Numbered from the stretch's first letter, positions 26,398 to 36,454 are shown. The stretch: DNA of 37,229 nt from Acidobacteriota bacterium (GCA_021791875.1 JAJYVU010000034.1:1-37229); one strand, 5' to 3'. Numbers and translations are program-made. Notes: generated by a model not told the origin, from the sequence alone.

Positions 26398-28815
26398 TCA
26401 CGAGTTGAGAAAAGCCTGAATCCTCACCTCAGGAGCCGCTCTCCGTCTGGAGTCTTCGGCATGCACACGAATCATCCCATCCTTGCCCGGCAGTGTCCGA
26501 ACCCACACCGCTCCCATGCCACCGCTCGCATCCAAATCAAACGGGTTATCCCCTACGATCATTCCCGGCCCATCGAGCATCAGCGTCACCTTGCCTCCTG
26601 CAAAGGCGCGTGGAGACCCGTACTTGTCCACCACCCCAAAGGCAATCCGCGTCGAGTCCGATCCGTCTGCGCACAACTCCCGATCATCCGGCTCACAGCA
26701 AAGCCGGTCATGAGAACAGTCAGCGGAAAATAAGCGGGATAAAACCTGTTTCCCTCTCACATATCCGCGGATCTCAAGCTCTGGCTTACCTGCCCCATTC
26801 ATCTTCAGATCCGCAAAAAATGGCGGATACGCAGTGTGCGGGAAACCTTCGCGATCGGGATGCAGGACTGCATACTGGCTGCCACCCACGAATAATTCCA
26901 GCCTTTCGCAGTTAGAGAATATCGCTGCCCGCTCCCCCGGGCCATCCGGCATTCGTTCATCAAAATTCCAGTAGAAGGCCGGTGCAATTACTGGCCGTAC
27001 ACGTGGATCTATTTGACTCTCGTAATACGCCGCGCCCAGTTTGGGAATCCGAAAGAAGTCCGCAACCCCCGCAAATTTCATCGCATCGTAAGCGTGGAGC
27101 AAGCTGGGATAATCAAACGCGCACCAGCCTAGCAGTCCGGAGCAGCGCGGATATCCCGCCGCCTTGTCGTGCGCCTCCGCATGAAATAGCGCTTGATCCT
27201 GTTGCACCTCCGGATCAGATTGCCGCCTATATCTAAGGTTGAATCCCTTGCCTGCCGGGTAGTTAAATTGCCCCACCGCCTCTGTCACCAGGTACGGCAC
27301 GCCCTTAAGTGGTGGACGTATCCCTACCACGCCTGGCGTGGCCGCATGATAATCGTCAAACGCAAACACATCTTGGTGCCACTCTGTTTTCCATGTTCGT
27401 TCCGACGAAGGCGTCATTGTCCCGGAAGTCTGTCGCGTCCCGTCCAGACGCATCGCAATCTCCTTTGTCTTTCGGTAAAGTTCCGGCTCGTTCGGTGACT
27501 CATTCAACCGCACACCCCAGATAATCACCGCCGGATGGTTTCGGTCCCGGATCACCATCTCCCGCACATCCCGCAGCACCAATTCGCGAAAACTGCGTCC
27601 ACCGACATAATGAAACCCAGGCGTTTCCTCCCACACCATCATTCCAAGCTCATCGCACGCATCCATAAACGCCTCTGACTGTGGATAATGCGAGCAACGA
27701 ACCATGTTGCAGTTGAATCGCTGTCGCAGCATCACTGCATCGTGCCGCATCGTTCGCTGAGACGCCGCAAAGCCAAAGTATGGAAACAGCTCATGCCTGT
27801 TTAATCCAAACAACTGGACTCTCTTCCCGTTTAGAAAAAAGCCCTCCAGCTCAAATCGCGCATCGCGAAATCCGGTCCGCGTCCTGTACCGGTGCAATGG
27901 CCGCTCGTTCACAAACAGCGTTACTTCAAGATCGTAGAGGTGGGGGCTATCCATGTCCCACAGCCGGATATCTCCAAGCCGGTCCAGCGTTAATTCGATC
28001 TCCTGGTCTGCCTTCTGCACCCAAGCGCTCTTCGATGCACCCGCCACCCGGCGCCCATTCCTAAACAGCGTGGCCTGCAGGCGCACCTTGGTTGCCAGCA
28101 TTCTGCCTGCATCCAGATTGCAGATCACATCGAGGCGCCTATTCTGCTGGAGCACGTCTACAGGCTTGGCGAAGACGCTGTGCAGAAATATTTCCGGCAC
28201 CGCACGCAGACTCACGCCGCCGTTGATCCCACCAGGCAGCAGATAATCAATACCTCCTGGCCCTTTGGGGGAGCCACTCGGCGGGACATCGAGCCAGCGC
28301 GAATCCACCTCCACAACAAGCGTGTTTTCACCCCGCCTTACTAACTCTGTCACCTCATACTCAAAAGGCAGAAACCCACCCAAGTGCTCCGGCAGCGCAT
28401 GCCCATTCAAGATGGGTCTGGTTCCCTCCATCACACGTTCGAAGTGCAGAAAGAGACGTAGGCCGCGCATGCTGTCAGGCAGTACAAACTGCTGCTTATA
28501 CAGCCACACATGCTCCCACGCCTCCGGTCTCCACCCTTGCCACGAGAGAGGTGTGACCGCATGCGGCAGCGTGATCGGCCCCTTCGCCGCATCCCTGATG
28601 CCTATTTTGGCCCTGTCGCCGTACGCCTTGCGTTCAACGATCCAGTTCTGATTGAGTGGCAACTCATCATGAGCCCGCCCACGAAACTGCGCTGCACGGG
28701 CCACTGCTCCCCACCCGTTCAGGACGCGGGTGGCGGTTACTGTCGAGTTCGCAACACATCCCCAGAGAAAGCTGCGCCGTGAGATTGCGGGCCTGGCCGA
28801 TTCTGCTCTCAACAT
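26398..28815 (-). CDS. Tat-exported GH2 beta-galactosidase-like glycoside hydrolase
   Basis: The enzyme (805 aa from ATG 28815) has a Tat-like signal (ISRRSFLWGCVANS) followed by GH2 sugar-binding (about 60-220), Ig-like and TIM-barrel domains. The acid/base Glu439 lies in IIWGVRLNES and the probable nucleophile Glu512 in PYLVTEAVGQ. GLNRHELFPYFGFA, LQRFNCNMVRCSHYPQSEAF-type and FHYVGGRSFRELVLRDVREM segments fit the family. A C-terminal Ig-like domain ends the chain. It should remove terminal beta-galactosyl or related residues in the periplasm. ATG 28815 has AAGGAG nine bases upstream; the longer frame to 29001 would start within the terminator of the upstream receptor gene. Substrate is unknown. 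Confidence 0.85.
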   Translation of the reverse strand: MLRAESARPAISRRSFLWGCVANSTVTATRVLNGWGAVARAAQFRGRAHDELPLNQNWIVERKAYGDRAKIGIRDAAKGPITLPHAVTPLSWQGWRPEAWEHVWLYKQQFVLPDSMRGLRLFLHFERVMEGTRPILNGHALPEHLGGFLPFEYEVTELVRRGENTLVVEVDSRWLDVPPSGSPKGPGGIDYLLPGGINGGVSLRAVPEIFLHSVFAKPVDVLQQNRRLDVICNLDAGRMLATKVRLQATLFRNGRRVAGASKSAWVQKADQEIELTLDRLGDIRLWDMDSPHLYDLEVTLFVNERPLHRYRTRTGFRDARFELEGFFLNGKRVQLFGLNRHELFPYFGFAASQRTMRHDAVMLRQRFNCNMVRCSHYPQSEAFMDACDELGMMVWEETPGFHYVGGRSFRELVLRDVREMVIRDRNHPAVIIWGVRLNESPNEPELYRKTKEIAMRLDGTRQTSGTMTPSSERTWKTEWHQDVFAFDDYHAATPGVVGIRPPLKGVPYLVTEAVGQFNYPAGKGFNLRYRRQSDPEVQQDQALFHAEAHDKAAGYPRCSGLLGWCAFDYPSLLHAYDAMKFAGVADFFRIPKLGAAYYESQIDPRVRPVIAPAFYWNFDERMPDGPGERAAIFSNCERLELFVGGSQYAVLHPDREGFPHTAYPPFFADLKMNGAGKPELEIRGYVRGKQVLSRLFSADCSHDRLCCEPDDRELCADGSDSTRIAFGVVDKYGSPRAFAGGKVTLMLDGPGMIVGDNPFDLDASGGMGAVWVRTLPGKDGMIRVHAEDSRRRAAPEVRIQAFLNS

Positions 28816-28972
28816 CTTATTCACACTCCTTGAAGTTACCGATGATTGTCCACTTCGGTTCGTAAACTCCTCGAAATCCTTCCGAGCCACACTCCCGCCA
28901 GAGGGCAGGGATTCCTCAGCAAGTTCTATTCCCCCCCCGGCGTGCACCACAGAAGTCAGCCTTGCTCCATCA

Positions 28973-29008
28973 AAAAAATGGCGGATACACAGTAAGTGCA
29001 TATCCGCC
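28973..29008 (-). terminator. Intrinsic terminator of the 1108-aa receptor
   Basis: On the minus strand GGCGGATA pairs with TATCCGCC and is followed by ATTTTTTTG. It lies about 90 bases beyond the receptor stop and about 160 bases before the GH2 start, so the GH2 gene is probably transcribed from its own promoter or by read-through. Confidence 0.8.
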
Positions 29009-29098
29009 CGGGAACGTCACTTGAGGTCAAGTGAACCTTGGATCACGGCTTTCGATCTTGGCCAGCATGCGCTGGCCGCTCAGGCCGTGGTAGAGCAA

Positions 29099-32000
29099 TT
29101 AAAAGCGAATCTTGCCCACCAGCTGCAACGCCCTGCCCCCTACCGTCACACTTCTAATCTGGGCATCGTGGCCAGGACCAATCGCTGAATCCGGCAATCC
29201 GAAGCTCGGATGATTGATCACGTTGGTGGCATCTGCGCTGATCTGCATGGAAACTCCGTCCCGCAGCTGGAGTGTCTTGCTCAGGGAGAAGTTCACATTC
29301 AACAGACCCGGCCCGTACAAAGAGTTGCGGCCGGAATCGCCAAAGGTCCCCGGCGCCGGAGCAGCAAACGCATTCACGTTGAACCACTCTGACGGCGAGG
29401 GGTTGGCAAGGCGCGGATTTCCCACTACATTCGGATATTGGTCCCCGGCCTGGCTGTAGCTCGTATTGTGGGCCATGACCACCGTGAACGGATTGCCAGT
29501 CTGAGCCACAATCGTCGCGGAAGTCAGCCACCCGCCCACCGCTTCATCGAGCAGGTTGTTGTGATTCAGGAACGAACGTCCCTTGCCAAAGGGAAGCTCA
29601 TAAATAACCTGGCCCTTGAACATGTCCCGGATATCAAAATTAGAAGGCCCGTAGTTGGCGCGAGGATCGTAAGCATTCTGGAAGGGCTGTACCCCGAAAT
29701 AGCCGCCCTGACCTGAACTGTCCTGCTCGTTCAGAAATTTTGACCAGGTGTAGTTGAAATTGAATTCAAGTCCCGAGCTCATGCGCTTGGTGATTGAAGC
29801 CTGCAGAGAATTGTAATTCGAGATACCGACGAGCCTGTATCCGGAAATTCCCTGAAACTCCGGATAGGGTCGCGCATTCGTAGCGCCGCTTGCGTCATTC
29901 GGCCCCAGCTTGCCTTCAGGCACCTGGTTCAGATTGGTCGCAAATGGCTGATCTGCTCCATGGCTGGCCACATAAGCGATCTCTGTAACTATGTTCGCGG
30001 TGATCTGCCGCTGGATAGAAAGATTCCATTGATACAGCTGAGCTGCCGGGGCATGATATTGCGTATAACCCACACCCTGTCCGTTATACGAAGCAGGACC
30101 TAGTGGGGCTTTCACATACCTTGAATTGATGCTCGCTCCAGCCGCCCCTTGGTAGTTCGTGTTTCCGCTCGAGTTCAGAACGACCACGGGAAGCGCACCG
30201 TTTGTGTTATCCGCCTCTGCACCGCTTGAACTGAAGGCAGCCCCATTGCCTCCGCCGTAGGTATCTGCCGACCACGGATAGGTATAAAGACCAAATCCTC
30301 CTCGGATCGTCATGTTATTGACCGGCTGATAGGAAAACCCGATGCGCGGCATGAAAACATTCCACAGCGGATGCTGAAGTGACCGACGGCCAGTTGCATG
30401 CGTCACCGCATACCACATAGCTCCCGGCATCCCGGTGGCGGGATTCGTGACGGAGGGATCGAAGGACCTCTGGTTGCCATGGACTTCATGCCACCCCGTC
30501 TCGCCCATCCATCGGAGTCCGAGATTGATGGTCAGATTCGGACGAATCTTATAGTCATCGTTGACAAACATTTGCGGAGCTTTCATTCTTGCGCCGTACT
30601 CGGGAGCAACTCTTGCGTTCCAATTACTTGCGTAGCCAAGCAGGAAGTCTGCATACGAGACACCGGTGGAACTTGCCGTTCCCTGGGTCGACGCCGTGTA
30701 ATCGCCGTTGAAGGTCATCGTGCCGGCATTGATATTTCCCCACGATGTCGAATCCAGCCTCTCAATCAGAAACTCACCGCCGAAATGAAGAACGTGCCGG
30801 CCGCGAATCAATGTGACAACATCAGACGGGTCAAAAACGAATTCCTTGTAGACCGCGTTCACACCCGGTCCCAGAGTGTACTCGCCGTTGATGTTGAGCG
30901 TAGGAAATTCGTCCGCCTTAGCGAATCTCCAGCCCAGCTTGGCAGGGAAACCCTGCCCAAGTGTGTAAGGGACAAAGAAGTCGAGTTCGTCCGTAAAGCC
31001 GAGGCGCGCTTCGTTCATCGTTGACGAACTGATAGCCCATACATCGGAAACCTGGGCATTACTGTTCTCAATACTCGACGAGTAGCAATTGATTGGGCAA
31101 ATACCCTGTGCCAGAGTCTGGGATGGCCGGTCGCCCCAGAACTCAGACGCCGTGAACCGGTTCTTCGAAGTGATATCGTAATCCAGGCGGCCAAAGAAAC
31201 GCTGCTCCGGAGTTGAGGCGGGAACGTTGTAGAAATAATTGTTGGTCGGGATGCCATTCACGATAGTCCCTGAGATATTCGGCTTGGGAAAGTAAGCCTG
31301 AATCGCCTGGGCGACAGAATCAATCAGGTTGGCCGGAAGCTTGTTGCCATTGCCATACTCACTGGCGAACGATTCCCGATGCACTACACCATTGGCATCC
31401 ACTGTCTGCGTCGTAGGATCGTAAATGGTTGGCATACCGGTGAAGTCCCCGTGGCGCATCGCCTCGCTTGGAACTGTGATGAAGCCATTGGCTGCCCCGC
31501 CCTTATCCACGATCTTGTCATAGTCGAAAAAGAAGAACATACGGTGCGGCAGGATCGGCCCGCCGATGTTTCCGCCGAAGTCGTTGTAGTGCAAAATGGG
31601 CACTTTGGCTTTGACACCGAACGAGTACGGCGCAGCATTCAGCGCGTTGTTTTGGAAGTATTCGTAAGCCTCGCCGTGGAAACGGTTGCCGCCACCTTTA
31701 CTGATCCGGTTATAGATCATGCCTCCGACGCCATACTGAGCGGAGAAGAGAGAGTCACTGACCTTGACCTCTGACAGTGCGTCAAAGATCATTGGCACGG
31801 CGATGTTGTTGCTCTGCGGGGAAGAGGTCGTTGCGCCATCGAGCAGAGTCGTCGAGAATGGCTCGCTCCCGTTTGCCGAAATGCCCGACACCCCGGGATT
31901 CACATTGCCGAATTTACTTGAAGCGGTACCGGAGGTTCCGGGCAGCAAGGTCAGAAATGACTGCCAGTCTGCCCCAAATCCCACTTGGGGCAACTGCTCC

Positions 32001-32425
32001 ATCTGGTGTGACGTAAGGCTTATGGATTGGGTGGGACTCGTCGTCTGCAGCAGAGGAGCGTTGGTCGTAACCACAACTCTCTGCGTTTCCGAGCCCACCT
32101 CAAGCCGTGCGTTCAGCCCCAGAGTTCCAACCTGCAGCGTAATTGGTCCCTGCACCAGCTTCTTGAAGCCCGGTGCGCTAAACGTAATCAAATACCGGTC
32201 TGCCACAATGGAGCCCGTATCATAAAGACCTGAAGCATCGGTCTTATAGGTCCTCGTCACATCTTTGTCTAGATCTTTTACCGTTACCGTCACACCTGGA
32301 ATAACCGCACCGCTCTGATCGGTAACAGTGCCTCGAATATCCCCGGAGTTTGTGGCTTGCCCCCACAAAGGAATTGCGCCCATCAGCAGTGCGATGCTCA
32401 TGATGATATATAGCTTTCCCCTCAC
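29099..32425 (-). CDS. TonB-dependent outer-membrane receptor, Oar-like
   Basis: The 1108-aa protein has a signal peptide (KLYIIMSIALLMGAIPLWGQ). A carboxypeptidase-regulatory-like domain follows (SGDIRGTVTDQSGAVIPGVT, about 25-110), then a plug (QMEQLPQVGFGADWQSFLTL) and a large barrel ending in LVGKIRF. GTG 32425 was chosen because GGAGGAG lies immediately upstream; the frame could extend to a TTG at 32437, which would put the start within that ribosome-binding site. It lies 135 bases after the sulfatase-like gene and is probably in the same transcript. It should import a ligand released by the neighbouring exported enzymes; the ligand is unknown. Confidence 0.9.
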   Translation of the reverse strand: MRGKLYIIMSIALLMGAIPLWGQATNSGDIRGTVTDQSGAVIPGVTVTVKDLDKDVTRTYKTDASGLYDTGSIVADRYLITFSAPGFKKLVQGPITLQVGTLGLNARLEVGSETQRVVVTTNAPLLQTTSPTQSISLTSHQMEQLPQVGFGADWQSFLTLLPGTSGTASSKFGNVNPGVSGISANGSEPFSTTLLDGATTSSPQSNNIAVPMIFDALSEVKVSDSLFSAQYGVGGMIYNRISKGGGNRFHGEAYEYFQNNALNAAPYSFGVKAKVPILHYNDFGGNIGGPILPHRMFFFFDYDKIVDKGGAANGFITVPSEAMRHGDFTGMPTIYDPTTQTVDANGVVHRESFASEYGNGNKLPANLIDSVAQAIQAYFPKPNISGTIVNGIPTNNYFYNVPASTPEQRFFGRLDYDITSKNRFTASEFWGDRPSQTLAQGICPINCYSSSIENSNAQVSDVWAISSSTMNEARLGFTDELDFFVPYTLGQGFPAKLGWRFAKADEFPTLNINGEYTLGPGVNAVYKEFVFDPSDVVTLIRGRHVLHFGGEFLIERLDSTSWGNINAGTMTFNGDYTASTQGTASSTGVSYADFLLGYASNWNARVAPEYGARMKAPQMFVNDDYKIRPNLTINLGLRWMGETGWHEVHGNQRSFDPSVTNPATGMPGAMWYAVTHATGRRSLQHPLWNVFMPRIGFSYQPVNNMTIRGGFGLYTYPWSADTYGGGNGAAFSSSGAEADNTNGALPVVVLNSSGNTNYQGAAGASINSRYVKAPLGPASYNGQGVGYTQYHAPAAQLYQWNLSIQRQITANIVTEIAYVASHGADQPFATNLNQVPEGKLGPNDASGATNARPYPEFQGISGYRLVGISNYNSLQASITKRMSSGLEFNFNYTWSKFLNEQDSSGQGGYFGVQPFQNAYDPRANYGPSNFDIRDMFKGQVIYELPFGKGRSFLNHNNLLDEAVGGWLTSATIVAQTGNPFTVVMAHNTSYSQAGDQYPNVVGNPRLANPSPSEWFNVNAFAAPAPGTFGDSGRNSLYGPGLLNVNFSLSKTLQLRDGVSMQISADATNVINHPSFGLPDSAIGPGHDAQIRSVTVGGRALQLVGKIRF

Positions 32426-32560
32426 GTTCTCCTCCAAATTCTTTACTCTTTTCGTTCATTTTTCGTGGCTATCTGCCTTCGGTCGCATCAGCGGCAGCTG
32501 TTGCTCCGGCGCAGCCACGCGACTCCTCAGTTCCGCACCAATGGTTGGCAGCCCTTCCTG

Positions 32561-34483
32561 TCAAGGAATCGTGCTTTGCTTACCAGCCTTCCGTGTGGAA
32601 TGAAGCTCTTGAAACCGCACCGCTCCGGCAACTACGGCGCCGTTGGCGAGATTGGTCAACTTGACGGACGTCGGATCGTCAAACACTCCGAGCGAATGCC
32701 AATCACCCTGCCCCTTTTGTTGATTCACCGGGAATGACATCGAGCTGCCCCGATAGTAGACCGTGTAACTGGCATCGGTGGCCTGTTTCACACCCGGCTT
32801 GCTGATGCCGCCATACCAGACCGAAATTTTGTACTCGCCGATGAACGGCGTATCCGACCGGTAGATCACATACGCGTTTGCCGGCCCCGGGGGCGCCCAG
32901 TAGGCAAAGTGGCCAAGATTGTTCGCAGCGTTGTCCATGCGCCACGCACTCCCAGTCAGCTGGTAGTGCGATCCCCCCGTGGGGTTCACCACCGTAGTGG
33001 CGTGCGACAGCATCTTCAGATTTGTTGAGTCACGGCCCTGCAAAATCGCAAGCCCAAAGTTATGCTTCCAGTCTGGATAGGACTCTGCCTGCTTAACCTC
33101 TTCCTGGATATGCTCGTCGAGCACCGCCTTCAGTCGTGCAGCTTGCCGGGGAATTTCCGAACAGATACTGTGCGGTTCCCGCCAGTCCGTCTCTTCGTCA
33201 AAACACTGAAGCTTGCCCGTAGGCATAGTCTCAATCAGCTTGTAACGGTTGCTGCGGATCGAATACTGGGGTACCAGGTTCGACTCTTCGGAAAAGATGT
33301 ATTTGTGCGGCGGGGTCTTCGTCGTGCCTTCAATGATCGGCTTCAAGCTCACTCCATCCGTCTTCGCAGGAGCGGGCAAATCGTCGAGGCTCATAATCGT
33401 CGGAACAATGTCGTAGTTGCTCACCAGGTCATTGATCCGCTTGCCCGCTGGCACGTGCGGCCCGACCACGATCAATGGAACATGCAGGTCGGTGTTGTAG
33501 AGCGAACGGTGATCGGCCGTGTTGAAGTCTTTCGGATGCGAGTACAAGAGTTCGCCGTGATCGGACGTAAAGATGATGATGGTGTTCTTGTTTAGCCCAA
33601 GCGAGCGAACAGTATCCAGCAATTCACCAATGTAGTGGTCTGCATACAGAATTTTCCCCGCATATAACTCCCGCATCCTGCGGATCGCATGAATGTTTTG
33701 TAGCTTTGCCAGCCGGTGCAACTCCGGCGTGTCGCCCATGTTCGGGAAATTTCCCGGCTCCTTGAACCTGTCGTATGCCGCTGGCTCGTTGAAGGGAGCA
33801 TGCGGTTCCATGTAGTGCACCCACAGGAAGAAGCGCTGATGCTGATGCTGCTCCAGCCATTTCTGGGCCCACGCCGTCGTCTTCGGCGCCGTCAGATAAA
33901 ACTCGCTTGATCCCGGATGCCCCGGAACCGGCAACTGATATCCCGGGAAAAATTTGAAGTAATCCCAGCCACGATGCACCACATCCCATATCGACCAGCA
34001 GTTCGCGTTATCAGCCGCCGTGATCATCCCATACGGTTTCAGCATTTCCGGCAAAATCGGCTTGTACGGAGACAGCAGCAACCTCGATGGAACTGCGGGC
34101 AGTTTCCCATCCGTCAGCGGCTGGCTGATCCTCGGCCCACATCCCTCATAAGGAGGAAGCGTCATGCCGTGGACCGTCGGGAACAGCCCTGTCAGGATCA
34201 CCCCAAAGGACGGCGTCGTCCACGGAGCCCCCGCGTACATCCGCGTAAATACCGTGCCTCTGGCCGCCAACTTCTCAAGGTTCGGCGTGTCATTGTACGG
34301 CGCCCCGTACAAATGCATGTAGTTGGCACTCATCTGATCAGCCGTCAACAAAATGACGTTGTACGGCGCAGTTTTCTCTTGCGAGTTCTGCTGCACCTTA
34401 GCCGACGCCGTGACCGGCACCGCCGCCAAACAAAGACTCAGGATCAAACCTCTCCAGCCCATTCCCGCTAACCCTCTGTGCAT
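32561..34483 (-). CDS. Exported sulfatase-like hydrolase with golvesin-like C-terminal domain; no formylglycine Cys
   Basis: The 640-aa protein has a Sec signal peptide (LILSLCLAAVPVTASA) and an alkaline-phosphatase-superfamily core. Asp49 in NVILLTADQ and Asp308-His309 in FTSDHGE are metal ligands. At the nucleophile position the sequence is APWTTPSF (Thr89), not C/S-x-P-x-R. The Cys or Ser converted to formylglycine in true sulfatases is therefore absent and a Thr is present, as in phosphodiesterase- or phosphotransferase-like relatives. The last ~130 residues (from about 510) look like a golvesin/xanthan-lyase-type beta-sandwich (YTVYYRGSSMSFPVNQQKGQ, LTNLANGAVVAGAVRFQEL). AAAAGGAAAAG precedes ATG 34483. 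It heads the operon with the receptor. Confidence 0.85.
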   Translation of the reverse strand: MHRGLAGMGWRGLILSLCLAAVPVTASAKVQQNSQEKTAPYNVILLTADQMSANYMHLYGAPYNDTPNLEKLAARGTVFTRMYAGAPWTTPSFGVILTGLFPTVHGMTLPPYEGCGPRISQPLTDGKLPAVPSRLLLSPYKPILPEMLKPYGMITAADNANCWSIWDVVHRGWDYFKFFPGYQLPVPGHPGSSEFYLTAPKTTAWAQKWLEQHQHQRFFLWVHYMEPHAPFNEPAAYDRFKEPGNFPNMGDTPELHRLAKLQNIHAIRRMRELYAGKILYADHYIGELLDTVRSLGLNKNTIIIFTSDHGELLYSHPKDFNTADHRSLYNTDLHVPLIVVGPHVPAGKRINDLVSNYDIVPTIMSLDDLPAPAKTDGVSLKPIIEGTTKTPPHKYIFSEESNLVPQYSIRSNRYKLIETMPTGKLQCFDEETDWREPHSICSEIPRQAARLKAVLDEHIQEEVKQAESYPDWKHNFGLAILQGRDSTNLKMLSHATTVVNPTGGSHYQLTGSAWRMDNAANNLGHFAYWAPPGPANAYVIYRSDTPFIGEYKISVWYGGISKPGVKQATDASYTVYYRGSSMSFPVNQQKGQGDWHSLGVFDDPTSVKLTNLANGAVVAGAVRFQELHSTRKAGKQSTIP

Positions 34484-34584
34484 TCACTTTTCCTTTTCGC
34501 ATCTACAACTGCTCAAACTGCCATCTCTGTCCGAGGACTCCGGAATCTCCACGGAAACTGAGCCGTCAATCCTCCAGAAAATGC

Positions 34585-34678
34585 TTCAACCATCGACGAC
34601 TCTGTCTGGCATTGGTTGAATGGGGCGAATACTCTACGCACGCTCAGCCGACTGGCAAGTCAATAACTGTCATTGACT
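34585..34678. promoter_or_regulatory. Divergent regulatory region with two inverted repeats
   Basis: Between the sulfatase-like gene (minus) and the regulator-like gene (plus) lie TTCAACCA (34585) with its inverse TGGTTGAA (34613), and AGTCAAT-N7-ATTGACT (34658-34678). Either could be an operator. No convincing -35/-10 pair was identified. Confidence 0.4.
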
Positions 34679-34754
34679 GTTTCAGCCCATCAAAAACAGA
34701 GAATCGCTTTTCAAATCAAAGCTTTATGTGTGTCAATGAAATCGATTGCACGCC

Positions 34755-35948
34755 ATGTTACGCGGTGTTATGCTTCCCCACGTGAATGCGCAGGCCCTCA
34801 AGACCGAATCTCAATCGTCGAACCAACACATCCTCGACCACCTGGATTCTGTCCTCTTAGCCCCAGCGTTTGCCTCAAGTAAACGCTGCCAGGATTTCCT
34901 CCGCTACGTGGTTTCGGAGGCTCTCGAAGGGCGCCTCGACGAAATCAATGAACGTAACATCGCTCACATCGTCTTCGGAAAAAGTCAGCGCTTTGAGCCA
35001 AGTGAAGACTCCCTTGTTCGCGTCAAGGCCCGCGAAGTCAGAAGACGCCTCGCGCAGTACTACCGAGACAATCCCCAATCCACAGTAAGAATTGAGATCC
35101 CTCACGGTGGCTACGCACCCAACTTCGTATCCCAGCAGATTCCAGAACAACCAGACCCCGCCGCGGAGATGCGACCGCTGCTATCCCCGCCACCCGAACA
35201 GGCCCTCACTCGACGAAGAGCCCTCTTCTACTTCGGCGGAGTTGCTGCCGCTGCTGCCGCCGCCGCAATTCCTACTATCAGATACATGTCCGCGGCGTCC
35301 CCCCACACGCCTCTGGAACTTCTTTGGAAACCCGTTGCCGAAGCAAAAGCTCCCCTCCTGATCTCCATTCCGGTACTGTCATCCAAGACCGCGCACGGAA
35401 CAATCTCAGATCGTGTTGGCATCGGTGTAGCGGCGGCCATCAGCCAGGCTGCCGACTTTCTGAATGCTCACAGGCTGCCTTACCACCTGCGCTTCGGCTC
35501 AGCACTCACCTTTTCCCAACTAAGAGAACAGCCCACTCTGCTCCTCGGCGGCTTTACTTCCACATGGAGCCTCTGGGCCACCAAAGGTCTTCGTTACAAC
35601 CTGGTCGCCGGCAAACAGTGGGCCCAGTCCTACGTAGAGGATTCCCAAACCAGACAAAAATGGCACGCCGAGAACCTGAAACCAGACGGATACGCCACTG
35701 CCGATTACGCAATCGTCTCTCGCCTCTTTGACGCCATCAGTGGCCAGCTCCTTTTTGTCGCCGCCGGTATTACGACCTTCGGAACGGAAGGTGCAGCCTC
35801 GGTCCTGTTCGACGCGCAAGCGTTCTCCAAAGTGATACAAGGCGCACCGCACGATTGGCCGACTATAAATTTTGAAGCCATCATCAAGGTATCCATCTTC
35901 GGGACCACGCCCTCCACCCCGGAAATCGTCGCAAAGCATTTCTGGTGA
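34755..35948 (+). CDS. Membrane-anchored regulator-like protein of a lineage-specific family
   Basis: About 397 aa. The N-terminal ~110 residues (ILDHLDSVLLAPAFASSKRC, QDFLRYVVSEALEGRLDEIN and DSLVRVKAREVRRRLAQYYR) match a domain often seen in Acidobacteriota before a membrane helix; it is rich in basic helices and may bind nucleic acid. A single membrane helix with a poly-Ala run follows at about 158-180. The rest (~200 aa) would be extracytoplasmic and shows the folds TPLELLWKPVAEAKAPLLIS and DRVGIGVAAAISQAADFLNA. The topology resembles anti-sigma-type or one-component membrane sensors. Divergent position beside the sulfatase-receptor-GH2 operon suggests it controls that operon. The start is uncertain: TTG 34746, ATG 34755 and ATG 34770 lack a clear ribosome-binding site. 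Confidence 0.65.
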   Translation: MLRGVMLPHVNAQALKTESQSSNQHILDHLDSVLLAPAFASSKRCQDFLRYVVSEALEGRLDEINERNIAHIVFGKSQRFEPSEDSLVRVKAREVRRRLAQYYRDNPQSTVRIEIPHGGYAPNFVSQQIPEQPDPAAEMRPLLSPPPEQALTRRRALFYFGGVAAAAAAAAIPTIRYMSAASPHTPLELLWKPVAEAKAPLLISIPVLSSKTAHGTISDRVGIGVAAAISQAADFLNAHRLPYHLRFGSALTFSQLREQPTLLLGGFTSTWSLWATKGLRYNLVAGKQWAQSYVEDSQTRQKWHAENLKPDGYATADYAIVSRLFDAISGQLLFVAAGITTFGTEGAASVLFDAQAFSKVIQGAPHDWPTINFEAIIKVSIFGTTPSTPEIVAKHFW

Positions 35949-35981
35949 CCGGTTGCAGGATGCAGTGCCTGCGAGCTCAGC

Positions 35982-36152
35982 CTATGCGAGCCTGGGCAGC
36001 AATCGTTGAAGCGGTTCGCTGAACTGCTTCGCGGTGTGGCCAACCACCCCAAGCGACCGTGCTGGCATCAAATCTCGCAGCCCTGACTCCGCCAGCCATA
36101 CTGCCTCCAGCTTGAACTCGTACGTGTATACCTCCCTCGGTATCCGCTCCAT
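35982..36152 (-). pseudogene. IS3-family transposase orfA remnant
   Basis: The frame from ATG 36152 reads MERIPREVYTYEFKLEAVWL and then ARSLGVVGHTAKQF. This matches the N-terminus of IS3-type orfA (RxxYTxEFKxEAVxL, then the HTH recognition helix). The HTH ends abnormally and orfB is absent. Nothing else in 35949-36619 supports a gene apart from regulatory sites. Confidence 0.65.
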
Positions 36153-36454
36153 CTTCCCCACTCCTGCGATCTCTTCGTAGAGCGCCTTATGAAGTGCGTT
36201 TTTCGGGGGGCAGCTCAGCCACCGCCTGAAATTGATCAAACGTTCCATGTAGGGCCGCTCCTACTCCGATCTGCTCCACCTGCGTGTCCTCAACGCTGCA
36301 TAAAAACAACTGCCAGGTGCCAAGAGACACCTCACGAAACCTTTGCCAAATTTGAAGAAGAGTCCCTTTTATGCCCCTTGGCACCCAAGCCTTCAAGACT
36401 GCCAAGTCTACAACTGATTCGTTCCCGATTTTTCATTCATCTTTCCGTAGCTTC

